NCBI RefSeq assembly: GCF_002860285.1
Contig: NZ_PGVF01000020.1
Location: forward strand, 62,001 to 126,000
Direction of reading: 5' to 3'
Source: Bacillus sp. M6-12
GTDB taxonomy: Bacteria > Bacillota > Bacilli > Bacillales > DSM-1321
Length of the DNA: 64,000 bases
A program made the translations under genes and the position numbers. Of the stretch, positions 35,827 to 44,823 are shown one piece after another. Within the stretch, counting starts at the first letter, position 1; every line of letters starts with the position of its first letter. The notes beneath the pieces are model-generated. The model saw nothing but the letters and a program-made list of their open reading frames with translations. It had not been told where the DNA came from and ran no database searches.

Positions 35827-36594
35827 ATGAAAAACGGCATCAGAGAAATCCTATATTTGCACCTGCAAACCTCAGAAAGATTTGTCCTTTCCTACGGGAT
35901 GACGTTTCGAGAGTTTACATATTCACTCAATCAGCCGCTTCAGAACATACTGCTACTAAAAGCACAATTTGAAGAAGCTGAGTTTAACAGGAATACATTA
36001 CTTGAATTCGTTCCCCGTGAGTACGTGGCCAAGCTTGTAAAGGAAGGTGTTTATGGTACCGGTGATTTTTGCTGGATAGATTTTGATGAAGAAATGGGGC
36101 TTGATGAGCTGGATGGCCCCGAAATTGCGGAGCTGCTATATCTGGGGCATTGTAAAAACCATTTACATATACCCTTCTATCGAAAGCTGAACAATCAATT
36201 TGTTTATTTAGCTCATGATGATGGCTGGTTCAATAAAGTTTATTATCGATCTATTGATTCCTTTTATCGGATCATCAGCAATTTATTTCCGCTAAAACTG
36301 GAATTGCTCAAGCTTGACCGAACATGGCTTGGAATGAAGAAAAAAAATGAGTACACACAGGTTCCGGGTGATGTACTGCTGATGCTTTCCAGGCTAATGG
36401 AAGAAGGTGCGGTTTTTTCATTTGCAGGGATTCAGCAGAACCGCAGCCGGTTGGAAATTCCAATTTGGGTTGTTGGTGATTTTCTGAATATGGACGACAT
36501 GCTGGAAGTATTTGATGATGCAAAAAAACAGCCGCCAGCAGCAAAATTAATTTATCAGCGCAAATCAAAGGAATGGTCGGTTATCATCCAATAG
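35827..36594 (+). CDS. Conserved hypothetical protein of Bacillaceae
   Basis: This 255-residue soluble protein has no signal peptide or membrane helix. The N-terminus reads REILYLHLQTSERFVLSYGMTFREFTYSL, and the middle has FCWIDFDEEMGLDELDGPEIAELLYLGHCK, an acidic-aromatic segment that recurs in relatives I remember from other bacilli, where the product is only called hypothetical. I cannot assign a function. GGAGG six bases before the ATG supports the start. It is a single gene with a strong terminator. Confidence 0.75.
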   Translation: MKNGIREILYLHLQTSERFVLSYGMTFREFTYSLNQPLQNILLLKAQFEEAEFNRNTLLEFVPREYVAKLVKEGVYGTGDFCWIDFDEEMGLDELDGPEIAELLYLGHCKNHLHIPFYRKLNNQFVYLAHDDGWFNKVYYRSIDSFYRIISNLFPLKLELLKLDRTWLGMKKKNEYTQVPGDVLLMLSRLMEEGAVFSFAGIQQNRSRLEIPIWVVGDFLNMDDMLEVFDDAKKQPPAAKLIYQRKSKEWSVIIQ

Positions 36595-36600
36595 CTAAGG

Positions 36601-36651
36601 AAAGTGCAAAAAGAAAAACCCTGTTATCGGGTTATCTTTCTGCACTTTTTT
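36601..36651 (+). terminator. Long-stem terminator after conserved hypothetical gene
   Basis: AAAGTGCA pairs with TGCACTTT, a middle AAGA/TCTT and an inner AACCC/GGGTT continue the stem, and a T-run ends it. Confidence 0.85.
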
Positions 36652-36875
36652 GTTGTGGAGCGAGCTGTCGTATTCATATAATAATTAAGACGCTTAATCA
36701 CTTAAATAGCAGCATAAAGATTTGCAAACAGTGTGAATCACAGTGCAGATTCTAAAACTAACCCAAAGTGAGCCTTACCATTATGGCGCTTTTCGCTTTA
36801 CTAATAGAAAACTTTTTCGTTTGTAAGGATAAGTGATACAATTAATGGGGTAATAAGCAATGGAGGTTATATATC

Positions 36876-37958
36876 ATGAAAACAAAATTGGGCCTGCTTT
36901 ATGGCGGGAAATCAGCTGAACATAAAGTTTCTCTGCAAACTGCTTTGGCGGTAATTAAAGCGTTAGACTTAAAAAAGTTTGACATACATCCGATTTACAT
37001 AACAGAGGAAGGAACCTGGGTGAACGGGCCAAAGCTGGAAGCTCCAGCAGAAAATGTAAAGGAGCTTACATTTTCTAATGAAACAGCAATGGTACCTGCA
37101 TCGTTAGGATCAAGCTTGTTCCCGACAGCAAAAGAAAAGGGCGAACAGGGCTTTGATGTAATATTTCCGCTTCTGCATGGACCAAATGGCGAGGATGGCA
37201 CCGTACAGGGTATGCTTGAATTGCTGAATCTGCCATATGTCGGCAACGGCGTTCTAGCCTCTTCCGCTGGGATGGATAAGGTCATTATGAAGAATATTTT
37301 TGCGCAGGCGGGTCTGCCGCAAGTCAAATATACTTGGCTTATCCGTTCAGAATGGGAGAAAAGTAAAAGAGAATCCTATAAAAAAGTGGAAGAAGAGCTT
37401 GGTTTTCCTTGCTTTGTCAAGCCTGCAAATCTTGGATCAAGCGTCGGAATAAGCAAGTGCACAAATCTTGAGGAGCTTGAACAAGCATTTGAAGAAGCTT
37501 TCCAATTCGATAGAAAGATTATTATCGAAGAAGGTGTAATAGCGAGAGAAATAGAAATCGGTGTTTTAGGAAATGATGAACCCGAATGCTCTGTAGCAGG
37601 TGAAATCATCCCTAAGAAGGACTTCTATGATTATAAAGCGAAGTATGAAGATGGAAATACAGCTATGGTTATCCCGGCTGAGATTACAGATGAAGAATAT
37701 GAAATGCTTAGTGAGATGTCAAAAATTGCTTTCAAGGCGCTGGATTGCTCAGGATTGGTACGTGCGGATTTCTTTTTAACCAAGGAAGGCACTGCCTATA
37801 TCAATGAGGTGAACACGATGCCTGGGTTTACTCCGTTCAGTATGTTCCCATTGCTCTGGAAGCATACAGGAGTTGAGTACCCTCAGCTAATAGAGAAACT
37901 GGTTTCTCTCGCGGAGGAACGCTACCAGGAAAAACAAAAAATAAAGCATAGTTTCTAA
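36876..37958 (+). CDS. ddl: D-alanine--D-alanine ligase
   Basis: This 360-residue ATP-grasp enzyme joins two D-Ala for peptidoglycan. [16 protein letters not shown] opens the N-terminal domain and [14 protein letters not shown] carries the conserved HGxx[21 protein letters not shown] is the ATP loop and [15 protein letters not shown] the C-terminal signature. The AEHKVS form resembles the VanA/B. subtilis Ddl subgroup. GGAGG precedes the ATG. It is followed by murF, as in B. subtilis; alr, which supplies D-Ala, is at 52670. Confidence 0.96.
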   Translation: MKTKLGLLYGGKSAEHKVSLQTALAVIKALDLKKFDIHPIYITEEGTWVNGPKLEAPAENVKELTFSNETAMVPASLGSSLFPTAKEKGEQGFDVIFPLLHGPNGEDGTVQGMLELLNLPYVGNGVLASSAGMDKVIMKNIFAQAGLPQVKYTWLIRSEWEKSKRESYKKVEEELGFPCFVKPANLGSSVGISKCTNLEELEQAFEEAFQFDRKIIIEEGVIAREIEIGVLGNDEPECSVAGEIIPKKDFYDYKAKYEDGNTAMVIPAEITDEEYEMLSEMSKIAFKALDCSGLVRADFFLTKEGTAYINEVNTMPGFTPFSMFPLLWKHTGVEYPQLIEKLVSLAEERYQEKQKIKHSF

Positions 37959-37993
37959 TAAATTTCTCAACGGAAATACAAAAGGGAAGACAG

Positions 37994-38024
37994 GCAGAAG
38001 CTGCATACGGAATGCAGCTTCTGC
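37994..38024. other. Perfect 13-bp hairpin between ddl and murF
   Basis: GCAGAAGCTGCAT (37994-38006) pairs fully with ATGCAGCTTCTGC (38012-38024) around ACGGA. It has no T-run, so it is not a plain terminator; it may stabilise or separate the two messages. Confidence 0.6.
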
Positions 38025-38128
38025 TTGCGTTAGGTCGCTGATGACGCCAAAGCGGCAGTTGCAGCGCATCCCAAAAATAATCCGTGACAATTACTATATT
38101 GGCGGGAAACAGAAATAGGAGGAGTAGC

Positions 38129-39514
38129 ATGATTAAGAGGACATTAGCGCAAATCTATGAAATGGCTGGCGGATTAAATGATATCCGTGAATTTCAATCA
38201 GCTGAGATTAGTGGAGTCTCCATCGATAGCCGCAGCGTGGGGGCAGGCAATCTCTTTGTCCCGTTTAAAGGGGAAAATGTTGATGGACACCAATACGTTG
38301 AAAAGGCAATTAGCCAAGGGGCAGCAGCTGCATTGTGGCAGCAAGACGTGCCAAATCCTCCTTCGGGACTGCCCATTATCGTTGTAGAGAATACTCTCAC
38401 TGCCTTGCAGCAGCTCTCTTACAATTATCGTAACCAGCTGTCTTTGAAGATTGTTGGTATTACGGGGAGCAATGGGAAGACAACAACAAAAGATATGACT
38501 GCTTCTCTGCTTGGGACTGCTTATAAGGTTCATAAAACAAAAGGAAACTTTAATAACCATATCGGGCTGCCGCTGACGATGTTAGGCATGGATGAAGACA
38601 CAGAAGTTGCCGTATTGGAAATGGGAATGAGCGGCCGCGGTGAAATTGAACTTCTCTCAAAGCTTGCCCGCCCGAATGTGGTAATCATTACGAATATTGG
38701 CGAAGCCCATCTTCTTGACTTAGGATCCCGCGAAGGAATTGCAGAGGCAAAGCTTGAAATTATGTCTGGCCTTCAAAATGGCGGTAAAGTAATTTATCAT
38801 GGTGATGAGCCATTGCTGAGAGACAAGCTGGAAGATGATGGAGATCGGCTGTTCCAAACAATTTCTTTTGGTAAGGGAGAAAACAATGACCTTTACCCTG
38901 TAAGCATCCAAACGGAGCAGGATCACACTGTTTTTAAATTGAATGGCTACGCAGAGGAATTTTCTATTCCGGTCCTTGGAACCCATAATGTTTTAAATGC
39001 GATTGCCGCTATTGCAGCAGCAAGAGCGCTTAATATTGATGAGGCGCTGCTTCAGAGCGGTTTAAATAATATCCAACTGACGAGTATGAGAATGGAAATG
39101 GTTGAAGGCTTAAGTGGAGAAAAAATTATCAATGACGCTTATAATGCAAGCCCGACTTCGATGAAAGCAGCGATTGATCTGGTCGGTGAGCTCACAGGCT
39201 TTGGCCAAAAGATTGCAGTGCTTGCCGATATGCTGGAGCTTGGTCCTGAAGAAGAACAGTTCCATTATAAACTTGGAGAGGAAATTAACCCTGCCCATAT
39301 TAATAAAGTATTTACCTTTGGCAGGCTGGGCCGCTTTATAGCTGAAGGTGCGAAAAAGAGATTTTCTGCAGATAATGTGTTCGCTTTTGATGAAAAGAGT
39401 GAATTGGTTGATGAATTGAAAAAACATGTCTCTGCTGGTGATTTAGTGCTTGTCAAAGGATCCAGAGGAATGAAGCTGGAGGAAGTCGCTCATAAACTCA
39501 GCGGACAATCCTAA
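38129..39514 (+). CDS. murF: UDP-N-acetylmuramoyl-tripeptide--D-alanyl-D-alanine ligase
   Basis: This 461-residue Mur ligase adds the D-Ala-D-Ala dipeptide (product of Ddl) to the UDP-MurNAc-tripeptide. It has the ATP loop GITGSNGKTTTKDM (about residues 110-123), MGMSGRGEIELLSKLARPN and the C-terminal-domain segment NDAYNASPTSMKAAI. AGGAGGAG selects ATG 38129; the frame upstream to 38084 lacks a ribosome binding site. It lies 170 bp after ddl with a hairpin in between, so cotranscription is likely but may be attenuated. Confidence 0.96.
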   Translation: MIKRTLAQIYEMAGGLNDIREFQSAEISGVSIDSRSVGAGNLFVPFKGENVDGHQYVEKAISQGAAAALWQQDVPNPPSGLPIIVVENTLTALQQLSYNYRNQLSLKIVGITGSNGKTTTKDMTASLLGTAYKVHKTKGNFNNHIGLPLTMLGMDEDTEVAVLEMGMSGRGEIELLSKLARPNVVIITNIGEAHLLDLGSREGIAEAKLEIMSGLQNGGKVIYHGDEPLLRDKLEDDGDRLFQTISFGKGENNDLYPVSIQTEQDHTVFKLNGYAEEFSIPVLGTHNVLNAIAAIAAARALNIDEALLQSGLNNIQLTSMRMEMVEGLSGEKIINDAYNASPTSMKAAIDLVGELTGFGQKIAVLADMLELGPEEEQFHYKLGEEINPAHINKVFTFGRLGRFIAEGAKKRFSADNVFAFDEKSELVDELKKHVSAGDLVLVKGSRGMKLEEVAHKLSGQS

Positions 39515-39643
39515 TAAACGCAGAAAATGAATGAGTTGAAATAGCGGAAGAGTCTTTATTAAAGGACTGAAATAGGGTAAGGTTTTTACCGGTGAAGGCC
39601 CCTGTGTCTATCTTCTAATAAAAAAATCTGATGCGAAAAAAGG

Positions 39644-39694
39644 AAAGGCCAGCTCCGATAGCCGCTAAAGCGTGACTATCTCAGCTGGCCTTTT
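39644..39694 (+). terminator. Intrinsic terminator downstream of murF
   Basis: AAAGGCCAGCT (39644-39654) pairs with AGCTGGCC plus TTT (39683-39693); an inner GATAG/CTATC stem holds the loop. It lies 130 bp beyond the murF stop. Confidence 0.8.
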
Positions 39695-39833
39695 ATATTG
39701 GCATTACACCTAATGACCAAGAACAGCCATAAATTCATGCTGCTAAAATAAAGTGCCTAGGATGATGCAAATAGCATCATTAATTTCGGAATGCTTCATT
39801 CTGGATAGCAGCATCCTGTCTATTAAGTCCGAG

Positions 39834-40077
39834 TTATTTTTTGATGAACAAAACAGGTATATCATTGAGCGCCGCAAACTCAATTAAATTGGGTATTTCT
39901 GTCTCTGTTTGGTCAACAAAACAAGGAAGCATGATTATTGATGGAGAAAAATCCTGCTGGCTTGAGTGAAGAAAGTCATCTTTTAATAGTGACAAATTAC
40001 CTATACATTTGGACAGTCTCAGATAGTAATAGACGAACTTTGTCGCATAAAGGATGATTAATGGTAAGAAGCTTCAT
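39834..40077 (-). pseudogene. Small frameshifted gene of unknown function
   Basis: On the minus strand an ATG at 40077 with AGAGGAG five bases upstream starts a frame MKLLTINHPLCDK. Removing one base near 40038 lets it run on coherently as FVYYYLRLSKCIGN... and end ...LNDIPVLFIKK at 39834, about 80 residues. Without that change the frame stops after 26 codons. The combined protein looks natural in composition but I recognise no family. It could be a decayed gene or a base-call error. Confidence 0.4.
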
Positions 40078-40298
40078 AAATTCTCCTCTTGCCTTATTGT
40101 TTAATCAATTAGGTACAGTTTACTTGCCGGTTTCAAGCAAATCACTTTATTCTAGAATACTCCATTAATGGGAGCAAAAGATTTTATTTCTAAATAATTC
40201 ATAATTTTGTTAGATAATTTCCAAATTTACTGTTCGCTTTTCCAGTATACTTGAGGCAACATGCAGGTAAAAAGACTCATTTTCAAGGGGGAAGTTAA

Positions 40299-41699
40299 AT
40301 GGGTGGCTGTCCATTTAAAGGGTTGCTTGGTAATCAGGCTGGAGCGATAGGCAGGTTCAAGAAAAAGGAAGTGAACCAGGCAGCAGAAAGGACAAAAGAG
40401 ACAGAATTAAAGTCCTCCACGTTCCGGGAGCTGCTAAAAGGGAATGAATCGGTCCAGTTAAGATTTGTGGGCCTTGAAGAAGAAGATATTGTGAATTTAA
40501 TGCAGCTTCAACCAGTTATTGAGAAAAATGCTGTGTCCATTGTAGAGGCCTTTTATTCGAGGCTCCAGGAAATACCGGCATTAACCCAAATCATCCTTGA
40601 TAATTCCACCATCGACAGGCTGAAATTAACATTAAAAAAGTATTTGCTTGATATGTTTTCCGGAGAAATTAATCGGGATTATGTGATACGGCGCAAAATC
40701 ATTGGGAACGTCCATAATAGGATTGGTTTGTTTCCAGAGTGGTATATTGGAGCTTTTACACTGATTCAAAATGAAATGCTGCTGGTTTTAACAAAGGAGC
40801 TTGATTCTTGGGAAGAGGTAACCAAGTGTTTTATCTCCTTCCAAAAACTCTGTTCCTTTGATATGCAGATCGCGATTGAAACTTATATTGAATCCTATAC
40901 GTCCTCAATGATGAAATTAAATGAAATTGAAGAACTGCAGTTCCGGCTGAATGATTCAGCCTCAATGCTGGCAGCAAGCGCACAGCAAACAACCTCTGTA
41001 ATTGCGGGTAAAGAGGTTCAGGTACAAACTATGCTCGAGGAAATTGAATCTATTCAGGAGTCTTCAAGCCACATGATCAAGCAGGTTGAAGAAGGCAAGC
41101 TGAATGTCTCATCCTCTTTGACGAAGGTCGACGGCGTCGTGAATATAATTGAAAAAACAAAGAACCTGACACATGAACTAAGCGAGAGCTCTGCGAAAAT
41201 TGGTCAGGTGGTACGGACTATAAGGGGCATATCTAATCAGACGAATATATTGTCTCTAAACGCAGCGATTGAGGCAGCCCGTGCTGGCGAGCATGGAAGG
41301 GGTTTTTCGATTGTGGCCCAGGAAGTCAGGAAGCTGGCCCGCCAGACGGAGAATGCACTCGATCACATCCAAAGCCAAATTTCATCTGTTCAGGAAACCA
41401 TTGAAAAATTCGAGAAAAGCTTTCAGATTATAGTAGGAGAAACGAGCCTGTTCAAAGAAATCAACAAGAATATTATTGAAATCCTGGATAACTCGGTGAA
41501 TAGCGTTAAAACCAGTGATTCCAGAATTGGAACTTTCGGTTCTACAGTCGATGATTTCAAAACAACATTTGAAGAAATAACAAAAGCTTCCTTTCAAATT
41601 GCTGAAATGGCGGAGCAGCTTAGTTATTTAAATAATGAACTAACAGATAAATTCAAGGGACCCGAGGTGACCTATGAAGCAGCTTCATTTAAAGTTTGA
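40299..41699 (+). CDS. hemAT: Haem-based aerotactic transducer HemAT (globin-coupled sensor)
   Basis: This 466-residue soluble chemoreceptor has an N-terminal protoglobin domain (about 40-215) with proximal haem ligand His139 in [17 protein letters not shown], almost as in B. subtilis HemAT. It is followed by a methyl-accepting signalling domain whose tip is [21 protein letters not shown]. It binds oxygen and signals to CheA/CheW; those genes are outside the window. It is somewhat longer than B. subtilis HemAT (432) because of an N-terminal extension with [19 protein letters not shown] precedes the ATG. Confidence 0.94.
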   Translation: MGGCPFKGLLGNQAGAIGRFKKKEVNQAAERTKETELKSSTFRELLKGNESVQLRFVGLEEEDIVNLMQLQPVIEKNAVSIVEAFYSRLQEIPALTQIILDNSTIDRLKLTLKKYLLDMFSGEINRDYVIRRKIIGNVHNRIGLFPEWYIGAFTLIQNEMLLVLTKELDSWEEVTKCFISFQKLCSFDMQIAIETYIESYTSSMMKLNEIEELQFRLNDSASMLAASAQQTTSVIAGKEVQVQTMLEEIESIQESSSHMIKQVEEGKLNVSSSLTKVDGVVNIIEKTKNLTHELSESSAKIGQVVRTIRGISNQTNILSLNAAIEAARAGEHGRGFSIVAQEVRKLARQTENALDHIQSQISSVQETIEKFEKSFQIIVGETSLFKEINKNIIEILDNSVNSVKTSDSRIGTFGSTVDDFKTTFEEITKASFQIAEMAEQLSYLNNELTDKFKGPEVTYEAASFKV

Positions 41700-41845
41700 A
41701 GGAAGAAGTTTTTCATCAGTCCAGGAAATTGCAGAAGTACTTATGAACGAAATAAATGATTTCTTAAGATGAAACCGGGAATTTTGCAGAAGTAGATTTT
41801 AAGAAAGATGATAATGTTATTAAAACTAGATCGCATATTTTTTAG
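41674..41845 (+). pseudogene. Possible remnant of a small gene overlapping the hemAT end
   Basis: ATG 41674, with GAGGTGA just upstream, opens [15 protein letters not shown]... and stops after 32 codons. Skipping one base in TTAA near 41770 lets a natural-looking chain continue (DETGNFAEVDFKKDDN...) to 41845, 57 codons in all. The family is not recognised. It may be a decayed small gene, or chance. Confidence 0.3.
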
Positions 41846-42294
41846 CATAGGGAAAAAGGTCTTCGCTGCAATGTTAGTTTCACGCAGCAAAGTGCGTCTG
41901 GCTATGAGGAAGTGCCAATGTCTGTGTTAGGATCAGAAGGAGTGAATAACTCCTGCAGCAAAACCGGGTATTAGAAGCGGAACTTGCAAAAGGCTGCTGC
42001 GCTTCCGCAGAGGGGAGACTAGAACTGGAATAAGTTTCCTTATCATATGGCTTCATCCAATGTCTGAAAGAGTGAAAATCAAGGTTACTAATCCTGCCGA
42101 ATCAGTCAGGAGGATACTGCTAATCTGCCAAGCTGGACCAATTTGTAACTATCGAGTAATAAAGCGCCTGCCTCCATCAACACTTCAGAAGGGAGGCAGG
42201 ATTATCTATTGTAAAGGAAATTCAGGAAAGCTCGTTTGCAGTCTTGCTGAGTGAATAATGTGAATAACATCATCGGCTAGAGGTTAAAGCAGAC
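41846..42294. other. Intergenic region with one hairpin
   Basis: These 449 bp contain CCTGCCTCC (42167-42175) paired with GGAGGCAGG (42192-42200), a 9-bp perfect stem with a large loop and no good T-run. A 64-codon frame (42060-42254) shows no ribosome binding site or recognisable domain. Nothing else is supported. Confidence 0.4.
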
Positions 42295-43212
42295 TTATTC
42301 TTCTTCATTATTTTGCCTGCCGAGGCTAGATGGCGGGACAAAGACAGATAAATGGTTCCTTAGAACATTGGCCTGAATCGGCAAAAGCATTCCTTCATCA
42401 CCATCAATATTAACGGCTAATTCTTCAGATGAGGATATGGACGAGACAGAGGTCTTAATGTACTCAACTTGGTCATTGTATTTCAGCTCACCCTTAAGCA
42501 GGCTAGGGATAATTTTGAAGATTTTTGGGATCGAAATTTCTTTAATGATAAAGATATGGAGTTTTCCGTCATTTACTTCGGCGTTGGGCTCCAGTGACTC
42601 AAAGCCGCCGACAGAGTTAGTTAGGGCAGCGATCATTAAATACGCTTTTCCTTCCCAGGCGCCGCTGTCATGTTCAATTCTCAATACAAATGGAGTTTTT
42701 TTGATAAGGGCTTTTACACCCTCAATTAAGTAAGCGATTGGACCAAGTTTAGTTTTTTGTTCAACAGTCACATTGTAAGATGCTTCCGCTATTGCCCCGA
42801 CCGCCAATACATTCATGAAATATCCGTTATTTATTTTTCCGATATCAACCATCTTTGTAGTTTGACTGGCTAACATTTCAATGGCTTCCATAGGATTCAA
42901 TGGAATATGCAGTGCCCGGGCAAAATCATTAATGGTTCCAAACGGGATGATTCCCAGTCTAGGGATAAAGTCTATTTCACCAAATCCATTAATCGTTTCG
43001 CTTATTGTTCCATCTCCGCCCATTGATATAACCGAATCATATCTATGGAGGCATGCCTCCTTTGCGTAGAAAATGGCATCTCCCTCTTTCTGTGTTTCCT
43101 TAATGGTTAGCTCCTTATAAAAAGGCTGTAATACCTCTTGAAGCCGGGGTAAATATTCCCGGGATTTTTCTTTTCCTGAAGATGGGTTGAGAATAATCAT
43201 TGCTTTTTTCAT
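42295..43212 (-). CDS. Diacylglycerol kinase-family lipid kinase, second copy
   Basis: This 305-residue protein has the DAGK nucleotide motif SVISMGGDGTISETINGF (about 62-79), PFGTINDFARAL, and a YegS-like C-terminal domain ending in NIDGDEG. It is clearly a paralogue of the 30056 protein but diverged. The substrate is a lipid, presumably diacylglycerol or similar. GGAGG lies nine bases before the ATG. It is divergent from the esterase gene at 43404. Confidence 0.85.
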   Translation of the reverse strand: MKKAMIILNPSSGKEKSREYLPRLQEVLQPFYKELTIKETQKEGDAIFYAKEACLHRYDSVISMGGDGTISETINGFGEIDFIPRLGIIPFGTINDFARALHIPLNPMEAIEMLASQTTKMVDIGKINNGYFMNVLAVGAIAEASYNVTVEQKTKLGPIAYLIEGVKALIKKTPFVLRIEHDSGAWEGKAYLMIAALTNSVGGFESLEPNAEVNDGKLHIFIIKEISIPKIFKIIPSLLKGELKYNDQVEYIKTSVSSISSSEELAVNIDGDEGMLLPIQANVLRNHLSVFVPPSSLGRQNNEEE

Positions 43213-43338
43213 TGACTGCTGCCTCCGTAGAAAAGGTCTCTATTACGAAGGTACCTCTTTTCCAGGTTCATTAAACAAAGTTTTCTTTGTGATCATTTGT
43301 CCCTTAACAGATTGAATATAGAAAATGACTCTGTTTTT

Positions 43339-43364
43339 GTTTTCTGGCTGGGCCTCAGGGGTAT
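43339..43364 (+). promoter_or_regulatory. Sigma-B-like promoter candidate before esterase gene
   Basis: GTTTTC (43339-43344), 14 bp, GGGTAT (43359-43364): perfect -10, two mismatches in the -35. An overlapping TATAAT (43362-43367) could instead be a sigma-A -10. Confidence 0.4.
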
Positions 43365-43403
43365 AATATATTACCAGATATAGTCGATAAATGGGGGATG
43401 AAA

Positions 43404-44171
43404 ATGAATGGCTGTTTGTGTATCCATGGGTTTACCGGCTCCCCTTTTGAGGTTCAGCCACTAGCGGAATACCTGAAGGACCATACAGACTGGAAAATTG
43501 TTGTACCCACTCTTCCGGGTCACGAGGAAAAAGGGTCGTTAAAAGGAATTAATTACACTGAATGGATTGATTGTGCGGAACTCGCCCTGCAGTCATTACT
43601 AAAGGAATGTAATACAGTTTATGTAATAGGGTTTTCGATGGGGGGGATAATAGCCTGCTATCTGGCTGCAAAATATCCCGTAAAGAAGCTGGTGCTTTTA
43701 AGTGCGGCTGCCCGGTACATAAATTCCCGGCAGCTTGCCTTGGACTCCGTAGAAATGGTACGGGATGCCTGGAGAGGCAATCTCGGAAAAAATGAACTGT
43801 ATTTGCGTTATAAAAACAAAATGGTAAAGACACCTATTTCAGCTGCTTATCAATTTAGGCTGCTTGTAGCAGCAAACCGCCGGGTTTTTCAGGATATTAA
43901 GATTCCTACCTTTATCGCTCAAGGCAAAAAGGATGGCATTGTACCTCCTAGAAGTGCACTTTTTTTATTCGAAAAAATTAATGCGCCAGAAAAGGAGCTG
44001 CGAATTGTAGAAGAGGCGAAACATTTAATTTGTCACTGTGAGGAAAAGAGAAGCCTTTTTAAAGAAATTCTTGAATTCTTGCACCGTTCTAATGAATGGT
44101 CGAGAGCAGAAGGGGCAATGGACAACAAGCTCACGTGTGAGGCACTGCATCATGCGGGACCATTAGAGTAA
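43404..44171 (+). CDS. Alpha/beta hydrolase (carboxylesterase/monoacylglycerol lipase type)
   Basis: This 255-residue serine hydrolase has CIHGFTGSPFEVQPL (oxyanion hole), the nucleophile elbow GFSMGG (Ser about 92), catalytic Asp in GKKDGIVP and His in EEAKHLIC. It is a paralogue of the enzyme at 26852-27616. GGGGGAT touches ATG 43398, so ATG 43404 is the better start. The last 20 residues extend beyond the usual end. The substrate is unknown; short acyl esters are likely. Confidence 0.82.
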   Translation: MNGCLCIHGFTGSPFEVQPLAEYLKDHTDWKIVVPTLPGHEEKGSLKGINYTEWIDCAELALQSLLKECNTVYVIGFSMGGIIACYLAAKYPVKKLVLLSAAARYINSRQLALDSVEMVRDAWRGNLGKNELYLRYKNKMVKTPISAAYQFRLLVAANRRVFQDIKIPTFIAQGKKDGIVPPRSALFLFEKINAPEKELRIVEEAKHLICHCEEKRSLFKEILEFLHRSNEWSRAEGAMDNKLTCEALHHAGPLE

Positions 44172-44823
44172 ACAATTGAATGGGGAGACGAGGTCTGGGG
44201 AATACTGTAAGCAGGCAAGTCATGATTACAGCAGAAAAAACGGCGAGAATCGCACAATGAAAAGTTTTCCTTTATTGCATTAGGTTTGTTAAAATGGTAA
44301 CATACTTGATATGGCAAAATTGCCAAAGCTTGATATTCCCAGAGTATACTGGCACAAGCAGGAACAAATAAATGTTCCACCATGTCTTTTGAAAGAGATT
44401 TCCGTTACATTCACAGCTTTAATTTGGATAAATTACTTTCGGATAAAATAGGCCGCGTGTCTTGAACAATATAATCTGCTCGTAAGCAGTATTTATTTTG
44501 ACTATAGGAAGTGTGGATTTTTTGCTGGGGATTTCACTCAGCTTTACAGGGCCTATTTTGTGTATGAAAAAGCTTGGCGCTGGCCAAGTTTTATTTGTGC
44601 AGTCAGGTAGTGTAGCCTGGCTACGTTAGGAACTTTGGCGCAGCGGCCTTTAGGCGCTGCATGGGTGGTACCACTAACGGGTAACCCAAGAGGCTGAAGC
44701 TTTTTATCAGAGAAGGGGCAGCAGTCCTCCTGATCAAGTTTCGCTTTATTCATAAGGCGCATAATGAGAAAGCTTTTTCTAAAGATAAACACAATAATTT
44801 TATTTAAAAGGAGTAGGTATAAT
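44172..44823 (+). promoter_or_regulatory. Long structured leader region of cshA
   Basis: These 650 bp have no convincing gene. CTTGGC-GCTG-GCCAAG followed by TTTTATTT (44573-44596) looks like an intrinsic terminator. Beyond it CGTTAG (44624-44629) pairs with CTAACG (44674-44679) around a hairpin GCAGCG/CGCTGC (44640-44645 with 44655-44660). This suggests a folded 5' leader with possible attenuation. I cannot match it to a known riboswitch class. The promoter position is unclear. Confidence 0.4.

Noticed and set aside
42060-42254. 64-codon plus-strand frame between hemAT and the lipid kinase
   Set aside because: No ribosome binding site and no recognisable sequence; the hairpin at 42167-42200 lies inside it.
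44663-44674. GGGTGGTACC resembling the T-box antiterminator motif before cshA
   Set aside because: The usual CGCG continuation, the specifier stem and a competing terminator are absent, and cshA is not a T-box type gene.
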